A stretch of 64,000 nt of DNA, taken from assembly GCF_001414055.1 (NCBI RefSeq), contig NZ_CP013002.1, positions 3,162,001 through 3,226,000 of the forward strand, read 5' to 3'. Numbering within the stretch: the stretch's first letter is position 1; every line of letters starts with the position of its first letter. A program made the position numbers and the translations under genes. The notes below the pieces were generated by a model. The model saw nothing but the letters and a program-made list of their open reading frames with translations. It was not told the origin of the DNA and ran no database searches. Below are positions 41,051 to 49,443 of the stretch, piece by piece. This DNA is from Caulobacter henricii. Lineage in GTDB: Bacteria; Pseudomonadota; Alphaproteobacteria; Caulobacterales; Caulobacteraceae.

Positions 41051-41398
41051 CTAGACAGCGTCGCGAAAGTCCTTCGCAGCATTACTGCCAGCAGTCGCAG
41101 GCGGCTTGTCTTCCCAGCCAACCATCTTCGTGCGAACGCCAATGCGCAGCTTTACGTCATTGAGTTCGTTGTGCATCTCGACCATGGCCGAACGGGCTTC
41201 GCCGAGGGCGGAGAGGGCTTCGACCAGCTTGGCGCTGGCGCGGTCGCCGACCACGGCCGAAAGGCCGATGTCCTTGCGAGCCTTCAGCATGTCGGCCATC
41301 AGCTCGGCGGCTTCGACCATCGCCGCATCCACCGCGTTCTCCGTCGCGAACAGCTTGGTCGCGATGCGTTGTGCAACAAAAACCTTTTCCACGCCCAT
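41051..41398 (-). CDS. Small conserved-type hypothetical protein
   Basis: 115-residue, largely helical protein (EKVFVAQRIATKLFATENAV, AAMVEAAELMADMLKARKDI), no signal peptide or membrane segment. The even amphipathic helices suggest a helical bundle or coiled coil. No domain recognised. It is divergent from the hybrid kinase across 160 bases that contain single TTAA half-sites. Confidence 0.65.
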   Translation of the reverse strand: MGVEKVFVAQRIATKLFATENAVDAAMVEAAELMADMLKARKDIGLSAVVGDRASAKLVEALSALGEARSAMVEMHNELNDVKLRIGVRTKMVGWEDKPPATAGSNAAKDFRDAV

Positions 41399-41558
41399 CT
41401 CCCGTTAAGAACCTGTCAATCAAGGTAAACGAAGTCTTAACGCGTGCGCAACGGGAAACTCGTCTTGGCGTTGAATTGTCGCAGAGGGCTCCGGGGTTGG
41501 AAGTGAAGCGTTAGGAAGATGGCCTCAAAATGGGTCTTGCCCTTCACTCGGACGTCTC

Positions 41559-43436
41559 ATGCCCGACACGCTGCGCCGCCCTGACACGCCGACCCACGCC
41601 CCCCTGCAGGCGCGCATTGCGGGCGTGGCCCTGATCACCACAGTGGTCGCGCTGATCGCCGCCTGCGCCTGCTTCATGGTCCAGCAATGGAGCGTGGCGC
41701 GCCAGGAGGCCCGGGCCAATCACCAGATCCTGACCCAGATGGTCGCGGCGGGGGCCGCCGCTCCCTTGGCGGCCGGAGACGTGACCGGTGTCCGCAATGC
41801 CCTGGCCGCCGTCGCCCGGGCTCCACATGTCGCAGGCGTACAGATCTCCGATCTCCAGGGCCGGGTCGTGGCTCAGGAGGGGGTTGCACGCGAGGCCGGA
41901 AAGGCGACCCAGACGGTCGAGAAGACCATCGTTCTGGATGGCCGGACGATCGGGACCCTGGCCCTGATGGCGCGCGAGCCGCGGCTGGAGCAGATCCTGG
42001 CCCGCGACCTGGCCCTGACCGGCACCCTGTTCTTTGGATCGGCCGGTCTGGCGATTCTGCTGGCCAACAGCCTGGCGCGTCGCATGACCCGCCCGATGCA
42101 GCGTCTGACCGAGGCCATGCAGGCCGTGGCGGCAGACGGTCGCTTCCGGCCCGTCCAGCAGACCAGCGAAGACGACGTCTTTCACAGCCTGACCGAAAGC
42201 TTCAACCATCTGGTCGGACGGCTCGAGATCAACGACCAGGACCTGCGGGGCGCCATGGCCGAACTGGTCAAGGCGCGCGACCAGGCCAATGCCGCCAATG
42301 TGCTGAAGTCCCACTTCCTGGCCAATATGAGCCACGAGATCCGCACCCCCCTGAACGGCGTGCTGACCATGGCCGAGGTCATGGCGATGGATGAGCTCAA
42401 GCCGGCCCAGCGCGAGCGGCTGGCGGTGATCCGGGATTCGGGCGGCCTGCTGCTCACCGTGCTCAACGACGTGCTCGACCTGTCGAAGATCGAGGCCGGC
42501 CGTCTCGATCTGGCTGCCGAGGACTTCGACCTGGCTGCCCTGGCGGTGGCCCTGCGCGACAGCTTCGCCGGCGAGGCGCGGGACAAGGGTCTTGCCTTCG
42601 AGGTTGCGGTCGCCGCCGAGGCCCAGGGGATCTGGCGGGGCGATGTCGACCGGCTGCGTCAGATCCTGGGCAATCTCATCTCCAATGCCCTGAAGTTCAC
42701 GCCCAGCGGTGCGGTCGCCGTGCGCTTCGCCTCGGCCGAGGACGGTTCGGGCCTGCGCATCGACGTGGCCGATACGGGCATCGGCATTCCGTCGGAGATC
42801 CAGCCGCGCCTGTTCGACAAGTTCGTTCAGGCCGACAGTTCCATGACCCGCAAGTTCGGGGGTTCGGGCCTGGGTCTGGCGATCTGCCGCGAACTCACCG
42901 GCCTGATGGGCGGCAGCATCGCAGTGCAGAGCCGTGAAGGTCAGGGCTCGACCTTCACTGTGGTTCTCGCCATTCCGCGCGGCGAGGCCCGGGGCCTGGC
43001 CCCCGAACCGGTTCAACCGGCCATGCCGACGACCCAGACCCGTCCGCGGGTCCTGGCGGCCGACGACAATCCGACCAATCGCAAGGTCATTGCCGCCGTC
43101 CTGGCCCCCCTGGGTGCCGAGGTCGAACTGGTTGCGGACGGCGCAGCCTGTGTCGAGGCCTGGAAGCGGGGTGAACACGACATCATCCTGATGGACATCC
43201 ACATGCCGATCATGGACGGCGTCGAGGCCGCTACGGCCATTCGCGACCTGGAGCGGGCCGAAGGCAGGGCCCGCACGCCGATCGTGGCGGTCACAGCCAA
43301 TGCCCTGGCCCATCAGGTCGAGGGCTATCTGGCGGCCGGCATGGATGGGCATGTGTCCAAGCCGATCGAGGTCACCAAGCTCTATGCGGCCATCGAGGCC
43401 GCCATGACCGCTGCGCGCCTTGCCGACGCGGCCTGA
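41559..43436 (+). CDS. Hybrid sensor histidine kinase/response regulator
   Basis: 625-residue membrane kinase. Two membrane helices (about residues 20-42 and 152-171) flank a sensor domain of about 105 residues resembling CHASE8-type modules. A HAMP linker and then the phosphoacceptor SHEIRTPLNG with His259 follow, and next the ATPase domain (NLISNALKFTPSG, DTGIGIP, GGSGLGLAI). The receiver domain begins near 495 with acceptor Asp546 in LMDIHMPIMDG. There is no output domain or partner regulator next to it, so it probably feeds a phosphotransferase elsewhere. The signal is unknown. Confidence 0.95.
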   Translation: MPDTLRRPDTPTHAPLQARIAGVALITTVVALIAACACFMVQQWSVARQEARANHQILTQMVAAGAAAPLAAGDVTGVRNALAAVARAPHVAGVQISDLQGRVVAQEGVAREAGKATQTVEKTIVLDGRTIGTLALMAREPRLEQILARDLALTGTLFFGSAGLAILLANSLARRMTRPMQRLTEAMQAVAADGRFRPVQQTSEDDVFHSLTESFNHLVGRLEINDQDLRGAMAELVKARDQANAANVLKSHFLANMSHEIRTPLNGVLTMAEVMAMDELKPAQRERLAVIRDSGGLLLTVLNDVLDLSKIEAGRLDLAAEDFDLAALAVALRDSFAGEARDKGLAFEVAVAAEAQGIWRGDVDRLRQILGNLISNALKFTPSGAVAVRFASAEDGSGLRIDVADTGIGIPSEIQPRLFDKFVQADSSMTRKFGGSGLGLAICRELTGLMGGSIAVQSREGQGSTFTVVLAIPRGEARGLAPEPVQPAMPTTQTRPRVLAADDNPTNRKVIAAVLAPLGAEVELVADGAACVEAWKRGEHDIILMDIHMPIMDGVEAATAIRDLERAEGRARTPIVAVTANALAHQVEGYLAAGMDGHVSKPIEVTKLYAAIEAAMTAARLADAA

Positions 43437-43570
43437 AGCCGGCTTTCGCAGCCTGCAAACATGAACGCCAGACAACGAGCGGCTCAGAACCGTGTCAGGC
43501 TCGGCATGGTTTCTTGAGATCAACGTCACCCACCCCCGGGGCGACGGAGAGTTTCAAGAGGAACCGACCG

Positions 43571-43951
43571 ATGAAAAAGATCCTGCTTTCGATCACGGCG
43601 GTCTCGGCCCTCGCGGCCGCCACCGCTATCCCTGCCGTCGCCTCCGCCCAGTCCTTTGACCATCGCCTGGACCGACTGGAGCGCCGCATCGACCGGGGCC
43701 TGCGCAGCGGCTCGCTGAGCCGTGGCGAAGCCTACCGCCTGCACGCGCAACTGCGCGAGACCGCCCATCTCGAGCACCGCTATCGTCGCGGCGGCCTGAC
43801 CGGATGGGAGCGCGCCGACCTCGATCGCCGCTTCGACCGTATCAGCGCCCAGATCCGGTTCGAACGCTACGACCGCGACTATGGTTCAGGCTATGGCCAT
43901 GGCCATGGCCATGATCGTGACTATCGCGACGACTATCGGCCGCGCTGGTAG
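43571..43951 (+). CDS. Small exported His/Tyr/Asp-rich protein
   Basis: 126-residue protein with a classical signal peptide (MKKILLSITAVSALAAATA, cleavage after ASA). The mature part begins with charged helices (DHRLDRLERRIDRGLRSG) and ends in a GHGHGHDRDY-type tail that may bind metal. No family recognised. The ATG at 43571 follows AAGAGGAA at seven bases. It may be expressed from a promoter in the 134 bases after the kinase. Confidence 0.75.
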   Translation: MKKILLSITAVSALAAATAIPAVASAQSFDHRLDRLERRIDRGLRSGSLSRGEAYRLHAQLRETAHLEHRYRRGGLTGWERADLDRRFDRISAQIRFERYDRDYGSGYGHGHGHDRDYRDDYRPRW

Positions 43952-43963
43952 TCATCCTGAGCA

Positions 43964-44785
43964 TCAGTCCGGCTCCACCCGCAGCCGGCTGTCCATCACT
44001 GTAAAGCCGCGGCCGCGCAGCAAGACGCGCGCGCCGCGGCTTTCGCAGTCGAGATCGCCGCCGCGGCCGGGATAGGCCTGATGGAAACTCAGCACCTCGC
44101 GGCCAAGCTTGTCGCCATAGAGGGGCATCAGGATGCAGTGGGCCGAGCCCGTGGTGGGATCTTCGGCAATGCCGCAGCCCGGCGCGAAGAACCGGCTGAC
44201 CACCTGATAGGGCCGGTCCGGATCGGCGAGGGCCACGGTTACAATCTGGCCGGGACCGCCTGAGGCCTCACCGCCCAGTTTCGCGACCGCTGACTGATCC
44301 GGCTTCAGCCTTCGGACCGTCGCTTCGTCGGCCATGACGGCGACCAGGTACATGCCGGCCCAGACCTCGACCGGGGCTGCGCCGAGGGCCTGCTCGAGCC
44401 CTTCGGGAACTGAAATCTGCCGGGGCGGATCAGCTGGGAAATTCAGTTCCAGCCGCTCGCCATCGCGTCGTACGGTCAGGGCCCCGGCCTGGGTGTCAAA
44501 GGTCAGCAGGGGCGCATCGACCCCCATCTCGAAGAACAGGGCATGGGCAGCCGCCAGGGTCGCATGGCCGCAGATCGGGGCCTCCACGGCCGGGGTGAAC
44601 CAGCGGAGGCCGTAGCGCGACGGATCGGCCGTCTTCAGCAGGAAGGCGGTTTCGGCCTGATTGTTCTCGGCGGCCAGGGCCTGCATCCAGTTCGGAGAGG
44701 GCCAGGCGTCAAAGGGCTCGACCACACAGGCGGGATTGCCCCTGAAGGGGGCCGGGGCGAAGGCGTCGATGGTCCACTGGCGCAT
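43964..44785 (-). CDS. PhzF-family isomerase-like protein
   Basis: 273-residue protein of the PhzF/diaminopimelate-epimerase fold. [25 protein letters not shown] (catalytic Glu region) and the C-terminal [16 protein letters not shown] are characteristic. Bacteria without phenazine pathways commonly carry such homologues with unknown substrates. It stands alone, convergent with the small exported protein gene. Confidence 0.9.
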   Translation of the reverse strand: MRQWTIDAFAPAPFRGNPACVVEPFDAWPSPNWMQALAAENNQAETAFLLKTADPSRYGLRWFTPAVEAPICGHATLAAAHALFFEMGVDAPLLTFDTQAGALTVRRDGERLELNFPADPPRQISVPEGLEQALGAAPVEVWAGMYLVAVMADEATVRRLKPDQSAVAKLGGEASGGPGQIVTVALADPDRPYQVVSRFFAPGCGIAEDPTTGSAHCILMPLYGDKLGREVLSFHQAYPGRGGDLDCESRGARVLLRGRGFTVMDSRLRVEPD

Positions 44786-44877
44786 GGGGCGGATCTTTCA
44801 GAGGAAGGCGCCGACAGGGCTAATTCGGATTGATCCACAGATCAAAGATAACATTGTCATGGTGACAATCTAGGATC

Positions 44878-44989
44878 TGTCATCCCGGACGAGCCCGGCG
44901 AAGGCCGGGTGAAGATCCGGGACCGCCGGAAGCGCGGCGCTCAGGCGTCGGTCCCGGATCTGCGCGCGACGCGCTTGTCCGGGATGACA
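44878..44989. repeat. Palindromic repeat between genes (copy 2)
   Basis: A 112-base element with ends TGTCATCCCGGACGA / TTGTCCGGGATGACA and the same 30-base core as the copy inside dnaE2, in the same orientation. It ends two bases before the stop of the downstream nucleotidyltransferase gene. Confidence 0.92.
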
Positions 44990-44991
44990 TC

Positions 44992-45573
44992 CTATTCCAC
45001 CGTGATTTCCGGCCAGCGCGCCAGGGCCGAGCCCGTCGTCCGTTCCCAGCCGCCCGCGCCCTTCAGGCGCAGGGGATTGGGTCTCAGATGCAGCGCAAAC
45101 AGATCGTCCAGCCCGAACGGCGCAAAGACGCTCAGGCTGTCGTCGGCCTCCATCCGCACGCCGACGCAGAAGGCGGTGGCGACGAAGCGCTTCAAGGCGG
45201 CGGCACTGCTTTCGAGTGGCGGATAGGGCTCGTCGGCCCCGAACTTCTTCTCGAACCACACATGCACCCGCGCCTGGTTGCGGACCTCGACCAGATCGCG
45301 CAGCGGCGGTTCGAAGGCGGCCGCCACCCGCTGGATCACGACATCCTCGGCCTCGTAGGAGATGTCGGAGGCGTCGTGATAGGCGACGTCATAGTCCTTG
45401 ATGCCATAGTCGGGCGCGCGGCCGGTCAGGTGGTTCCAGACCGGCTGATAGATGGCCCCGGAAAAGATCATCGCGTCGGGCAGGTCCAGATCGCGGACCA
45501 CGTGCAGCACCTGCATCGTGGTCGGCACGCCGTGGACGATGTCGATCAGGCGCGTTTCGAGGGATGTCGTCAT
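44992..45573 (-). CDS. DUF925-type nucleotidyltransferase family protein
   Basis: 193-residue protein of the nucleotidyltransferase family (PF06042-like). Near the N-terminus, GIKDYDVAYHDASD gives the paired aspartates expected at the metal site, preceded by DLPDAMIFSGAIYQPVWNHL. The target is not known. The start codon overlaps the thiD stop in an ATGA arrangement, so it is translationally coupled to thiD. Its 3 prime end abuts a palindromic repeat. Confidence 0.88.
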   Translation of the reverse strand: MTTSLETRLIDIVHGVPTTMQVLHVVRDLDLPDAMIFSGAIYQPVWNHLTGRAPDYGIKDYDVAYHDASDISYEAEDVVIQRVAAAFEPPLRDLVEVRNQARVHVWFEKKFGADEPYPPLESSAAALKRFVATAFCVGVRMEADDSLSVFAPFGLDDLFALHLRPNPLRLKGAGGWERTTGSALARWPEITVE

Positions 45574-46388
45574 TTCCGCAGCATCCATCCATGGTCGAGT
45601 GGGCCGTGGCCCTGGCCGAAGCCGGGGGCGTGCAGCATGGCCTGATGCACATAGGTCCAGGCCCGGGCCACCGCCTGTTCCAGAGACTGACCCTGGGCCA
45701 GGCCGGCGGCGCAGGCCGAGGCCAGGGTACAGCCTGTGCCGTGGGTGTGCCGCGTGTCGATCCGTTCGCCCTCGAAGGTCGTTTCGCCCGCCGGGGTCAT
45801 CAGCACGTCGACCATCCGGTCTCCGTCGATGTGCCCCCCCTTCATCAGCACGGCCCGAGCGCCCATGGCGAGCAAGGCCTCGCCGGCCCGGCGCAGGTCG
45901 TCGGTGGTCTCGACGCTTAGGCCCGTCAGGGCCGCGGCCTCGGGCGCGTTGGGGGTCAGAAGGGCGGCGCGGGGGATCATCAGGCTCTTGACCGCCCCGA
46001 TCGCGGCGTCGGCCAGCAGGCTGGCCCCGCCCTTGGCGACCATGACCGGGTCGATGACCACCGGGACATTCCCCCCCTCTTGAGATTGGGCGTATTCCAG
46101 AATGACGGCCACCGTTTCGACCACGCCCACATCGCCCAGCATGCCGGTCTTGATGGCGTCGGCCCCGATGTCGTCGAGCACGGCCCGGGCCTGGGCGGCG
46201 ATGATCTCCAGCGGGATCGGATGCACGCCGGTCACGCCCAGGGTGTTCTGGACCGTCACGGCGGTAATGGCGGTGGCCGCATAGCCGCCGAGGGCGGAGA
46301 TGGTCTTGATGTCGGCCTGAATGCCCGCGCCGCCGCCGGAATCCGATCCGGCGATGACGAGGACGCGGCCTTGATGAGCGTGGGTCAT
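45570..46388 (-). CDS. thiD: Hydroxymethylpyrimidine/phosphomethylpyrimidine kinase
   Basis: 272-residue thiamine-pathway kinase of the ribokinase superfamily. IAGSDSGGGAGIQADIKT is the HMP-binding start, PVVIDPVMVAKGG the middle motif, and DTRHTHGTGCTLASACAAGLAQG the anion-hole and catalytic aspartate region. The ATG at 46388 gives the family N-terminus. No TPP riboswitch is visible upstream, where repeats begin immediately. It is co-translated with the nucleotidyltransferase downstream. Confidence 0.95.
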   Translation of the reverse strand: MTHAHQGRVLVIAGSDSGGGAGIQADIKTISALGGYAATAITAVTVQNTLGVTGVHPIPLEIIAAQARAVLDDIGADAIKTGMLGDVGVVETVAVILEYAQSQEGGNVPVVIDPVMVAKGGASLLADAAIGAVKSLMIPRAALLTPNAPEAAALTGLSVETTDDLRRAGEALLAMGARAVLMKGGHIDGDRMVDVLMTPAGETTFEGERIDTRHTHGTGCTLASACAAGLAQGQSLEQAVARAWTYVHQAMLHAPGFGQGHGPLDHGWMLRK

Positions 46389-46437
46389 GACGGCAGTCCT
46401 AGGGGGGAATCGGCGGAGTGCGAAGAGGGCGTGCGGC

Positions 46438-46600
46438 ACTGGCCCCCTCGTGACCGCTGCGCGGTCGTCCTCCCCCGGAGGGGGAAGATGGGTTCCCGGG
46501 TTTCATCTTCCCCCATGCTCCCCTTCGGGGGAGCTGCCGGCGAAGCCGGCTGAGGGGGTTGGGGGGAAGACGGTCGCGAAGCGACCCATAGGGGGCAAGT
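46438..46600. repeat. CT/GA-rich palindromic repeat upstream of thiD
   Basis: Contains CCTCCCCCGGAGGGGGAAG, GCTCCCCTTCGGGGGAGC and CCGGCGAAGCCGG palindromes and ends GGGGGCAAGT, as at 29.3 and 39.2 kb. Here the unit is longer, as if two were joined. Confidence 0.8.
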
Positions 46601-47040
46601 CTGGTGGACACGGCTTCTCTACCCCGCGCTTTCGCTGCGAGGGTGGTGGAAAGGGTCGCGGAGCGTCCGGACGACGTCCGGATGAGAGATGGAGATTACC
46701 GTTTCGACGAAGCCGTCCGCTCCACGTGGTCGTTATCCGTCAGCCTCCCGCCAGGTGGCCCTGTTGAGGCCTTACCGGGACCCGGGCCGCGCCGTTTCCA
46801 GCGCGCTCCGGCGGTCGAAGAGGACGGGCTTACAGCCAGACACGCCCTTTTGCCTTCAACCACGCCGACGGCGGGCGGGTCTGGCCAGCAACCAGGTCCC
46901 CGGACACGCCTCAGTATCCCCCTGAAGCCCAGCCCCGCTCGATCACCCCCCGCCGCCGCCATGGTCGCTGGCCTTGCGCCCTTTCCTCGCGACGAGGTGG
47001 GGACAGAATACGGGAGGATTGGGCGCGTCTGATAAGTTTG
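46601..47040. other. Unexplained block, candidate structured RNA or relic
   Basis: Includes a long near-perfect stem (GGGCGGGTCTGG near 46868-46883 with its partner near 46833-46845, one mismatch). It also has GTCCGGATGAGAGATGG at 46676-46692, which resembles the 3 prime end of FMN (RFN) riboswitches. The conserved 5 prime part of an RFN element is not found upstream, so this is not a recognisable riboswitch as it stands. Confidence 0.3.
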
Positions 47041-47053
47041 CTGAACGCCCGTG

Positions 47054-47300
47054 TTGATCCTCCCCCTGAAGGGGGAGGTGTCGGCGAAGCCGACGGAGGG
47101 GGAAGTCTTTCTGGATCAAGGCGGTCTACCCCCACCGGCCTTCGGCCGCCTCCCCCTTCAGGGGGAGGATCTGGGGTTCAATCTCCGTGCCGATCCGGGG
47201 ATGGCGCGATCGCTATCCCCGCACTTGCCCACTACGGATCGCCGCCCTTCATCTTCCCCCGCAGGGGGGAGGACGACCTGCAAAGCAGGTCAGGAGGGGG
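47054..47300. repeat. CT/GA-rich palindromes, two to three units
   Basis: Palindromes CCTCCCCCTGAAGGGGGAGG and GTCGGCGAAGCCGAC are followed by a mirrored CCTCCCCCTTCAGGGGGAGG and then CTTCCCCCGCAGGGGGGAGG. The first two units face each other, forming a larger inverted structure at 47054-47170. Confidence 0.75.
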
Positions 47301-47351
47301 CCTGCGGCGTCTGACGGGGAAACTCCGCCTCGGCGTCGCCCACGCGGGAGC

Positions 47352-47476
47352 CATCCTTAAGTCTCACGGCGAGACGATCGCTGGTCTGCAGCCTCCAGGA
47401 GATTTAGGGATCAGCGGGACGCGGGGCGTCCGCCTTAGGGAGCGGCGGGAATATCCGCTTCCGACCCATTGCGGGC
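47352..47476 (-). repeat. Dispersed repeat, copy B
   Basis: Reverse-complement match to 35990-36193, with the perfect 26-base block at 47363-47388. It lacks the 75-base internal segment of copy A. It lies about 80 bases before the exported-protein gene. Confidence 0.75.
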
Positions 47477-47557
47477 CTTGGGGCTTCCGCAGTCCTTGAC
47501 TTCCAACTCACACTTTCTGAATTCTGCCAGGGGCGAGGGCCCACTGGGGCAGTGTCG

Positions 47558-49393
47558 ATGTTCAGGAAGTTTGTATTGGCCCTGGTCCTGCTTGCGGCAG
47601 GTTGCGGCGTGGCTCAGGCACAAGGGCTGATGGGCGGATTGCTCGGCCCCGGCAAAGCGTCTCCGGCCAGCTCACCGGCTGGCGCAACCGCCGTTCCGGC
47701 GGAGTCCCCGGCGGCGATCTATGCACGGCTTTGCGCGCCGGGCGATTCTACGCTCAGCGCCACCACCTGCCAGGCCATGAAACGCGACATCGACAGTGCG
47801 GCCAAGCCCGAAAGTGAGGCGGCCAAGGCCTATCGCGAACTCTGCGCCCCGAACGGGCCGAAACTCAGCCGAGAAACCTGCGCGGCCATGAAGGTAGACG
47901 CAGCCAAGCCCCCTTCCAAGGGCCCGGCCGCTTCTACAACGGTCGCCATTCCTCGAAATTCCGGGACCGGGCGACCACCGCAAGGCGCTGTCGTCATGCT
48001 GACAACGGGGGACGTAGCGGCTGGGCGGCGACTTTCCCTGATGTCCGGTGCGAAGGGCGTTACGCACAGTTTCGAAGCTGCCAAGATGAAGCCCTATAGG
48101 GTCACCTTGGCTTCGTCGGACGATGTCATGCTGCGCGCCTTCCTCGGCCCCGCTTCGAACAAGACCGGCGTCCTGGCCTTTGCCGACTCACGCAGTGTCC
48201 GCTCGATGCACCTCAAGATGGCCGAAGCCACAACGCTCAATTTTTTCGTCACCGGGGTTAAGGGGCGGGGGCGCTACACCCTCACTGTGGAGGAGCTGCC
48301 TGAGGGTCCCGACACCGACGCCTACCTAATGCGGCGACAGGCGCAGTTCGCGGCGATGTCCGGTAAGCTCTTTTACGACGCGGCGAAGGGGGTCGCGTTC
48401 GAAGATCTCTCAACCGCCACCAAGTCCTATATCCGGAGGCTTAGCCAGGACGGCGGCATGGTGCGTGCATTTGAGTATCCTGTCGGCAATCCACGAGGCT
48501 TGTCGTGGGTTCACGACAATCAGTCAGAGCTTGAAAAGCGCTATGACGAACCTGCGTCGATGCACCTCACCTTTGACTCCATCACGCTGATGACGGCCGC
48601 CCTCGGTGCCTACGACCTTATCTATGTCTTGGGAGTCGATGACTCGACGGGCGATCTTCTAGCGACGGTTCAGGGCGACTATCGTCCCTTCGACGTCTAC
48701 CGACTAAAGCCGCTCACGGCCTCGGAGGCGCAGCTTTTCCGGAGGCAATTTGCTGCCGCCGCCGAACAGCGACGCGCGAACACGGCTCTCGCGGCGCAGA
48801 ATCGCAGCGAAATGTGGGGTAACGTCCTGCAAGGCGCTCTGATTGCTGGCCAAGCCTATGCCTCTGGCATGCAGGAGGCGAACCAAGCCAACGCTCGGTC
48901 TCAGGCCATCATCGACGCCGCAGCAGAGTCCGACCGGCAGTATCGCGCCGCTCAGGCCGCCGAACTTGCTCAACGCGCTGGAACCCAGCCTCCGACACGC
49001 CCTCAGCTGGCCGCAGCAAAGCCTGCGTGGGTAGCCCCTCCTCCGAAGGCACCAGCCGCGTCGAAACCGTCTGCGGTCCCCGGCACGGGGAGTAATCCGC
49101 CAGTCCATCTGTACTGCTATCGATGGATTGAAGCGCTTACTGGCGAGAGAACATCCTACGTTTCTCAGGTCGGAGCCGTACCCAAGACAGCCCTAAACCC
49201 TGAGATTGAAAGTCGAATGGTGGCCCGGTGGAGCGACTATCTTGATACTCAGGGCATCGGCACATCCGGCGTTGTAGGGTGCCGCCTTGATACTGACCGA
49301 ACCTACAACGCCCAGAACAGGAGCGCCTTTATCGGAACCGCGCGTTCGCGTCCGAAGGACACCTTGCAAGAACTCGCTTGGGCGCCAAGCTGA
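47558..49393 (+). CDS. Large exported protein of unknown function with duplicated Cys modules
   Basis: 612-residue protein with an N-terminal signal (FRKFVLALVLLAAGC then AQA|QG); it could be cleaved as an ordinary or a lipoprotein signal. Residues about 54-110 hold two copies of a short module: YARLCAPGDSTLSATTCQAM and YRELCAPNGPKLSRETCAAM, each with two cysteines. A beta-rich middle part follows, then a long Ala/Gln-rich helical stretch (about 405-480) and a Pro-rich linker before a C-terminal domain with three more cysteines. Codon use is less GC-biased than its neighbours, which may mean recent acquisition. It stands between repeats and folP. No family recognised. Confidence 0.75.
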   Translation: MFRKFVLALVLLAAGCGVAQAQGLMGGLLGPGKASPASSPAGATAVPAESPAAIYARLCAPGDSTLSATTCQAMKRDIDSAAKPESEAAKAYRELCAPNGPKLSRETCAAMKVDAAKPPSKGPAASTTVAIPRNSGTGRPPQGAVVMLTTGDVAAGRRLSLMSGAKGVTHSFEAAKMKPYRVTLASSDDVMLRAFLGPASNKTGVLAFADSRSVRSMHLKMAEATTLNFFVTGVKGRGRYTLTVEELPEGPDTDAYLMRRQAQFAAMSGKLFYDAAKGVAFEDLSTATKSYIRRLSQDGGMVRAFEYPVGNPRGLSWVHDNQSELEKRYDEPASMHLTFDSITLMTAALGAYDLIYVLGVDDSTGDLLATVQGDYRPFDVYRLKPLTASEAQLFRRQFAAAAEQRRANTALAAQNRSEMWGNVLQGALIAGQAYASGMQEANQANARSQAIIDAAAESDRQYRAAQAAELAQRAGTQPPTRPQLAAAKPAWVAPPPKAPAASKPSAVPGTGSNPPVHLYCYRWIEALTGERTSYVSQVGAVPKTALNPEIESRMVARWSDYLDTQGIGTSGVVGCRLDTDRTYNAQNRSAFIGTARSRPKDTLQELAWAPS

Positions 49394-49443
49394 CGTCTTG
49401 AAACGCTTAGGGGCGCAACGTCCTCTAACCACCCATCGGACCT

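Larger units (their letters stand above)
46389..47557. other. 1.17-kb gap with repeats and an unexplained structured block
   Basis: No protein gene could be supported. In order it holds a CT/GA-rich repeat (46438-46600), a 440-base block with strong hairpin potential (46601-47040), more CT/GA-rich palindromes (47054-47300) and a dispersed repeat (47352-47476). Open frames across it look like artefacts of high GC. Confidence 0.6.

Noticed and set aside
41405..41440. Two TTAA sequences before the hybrid kinase, considered as a CtrA site
   Set aside because: The half-sites are about 28 bases apart rather than 7.
46389..46600. TPP riboswitch ahead of thiD
   Set aside because: No CUGAGA or ACCCG-type core is visible; the region is made of CT/GA-rich palindromes.
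46604..47032. A 142-codon open frame in the thiD upstream gap
   Set aside because: Composition is Pro/Gly/Arg-rich without domain features, it starts inside a repeat edge, and other frames in the block are equally open.
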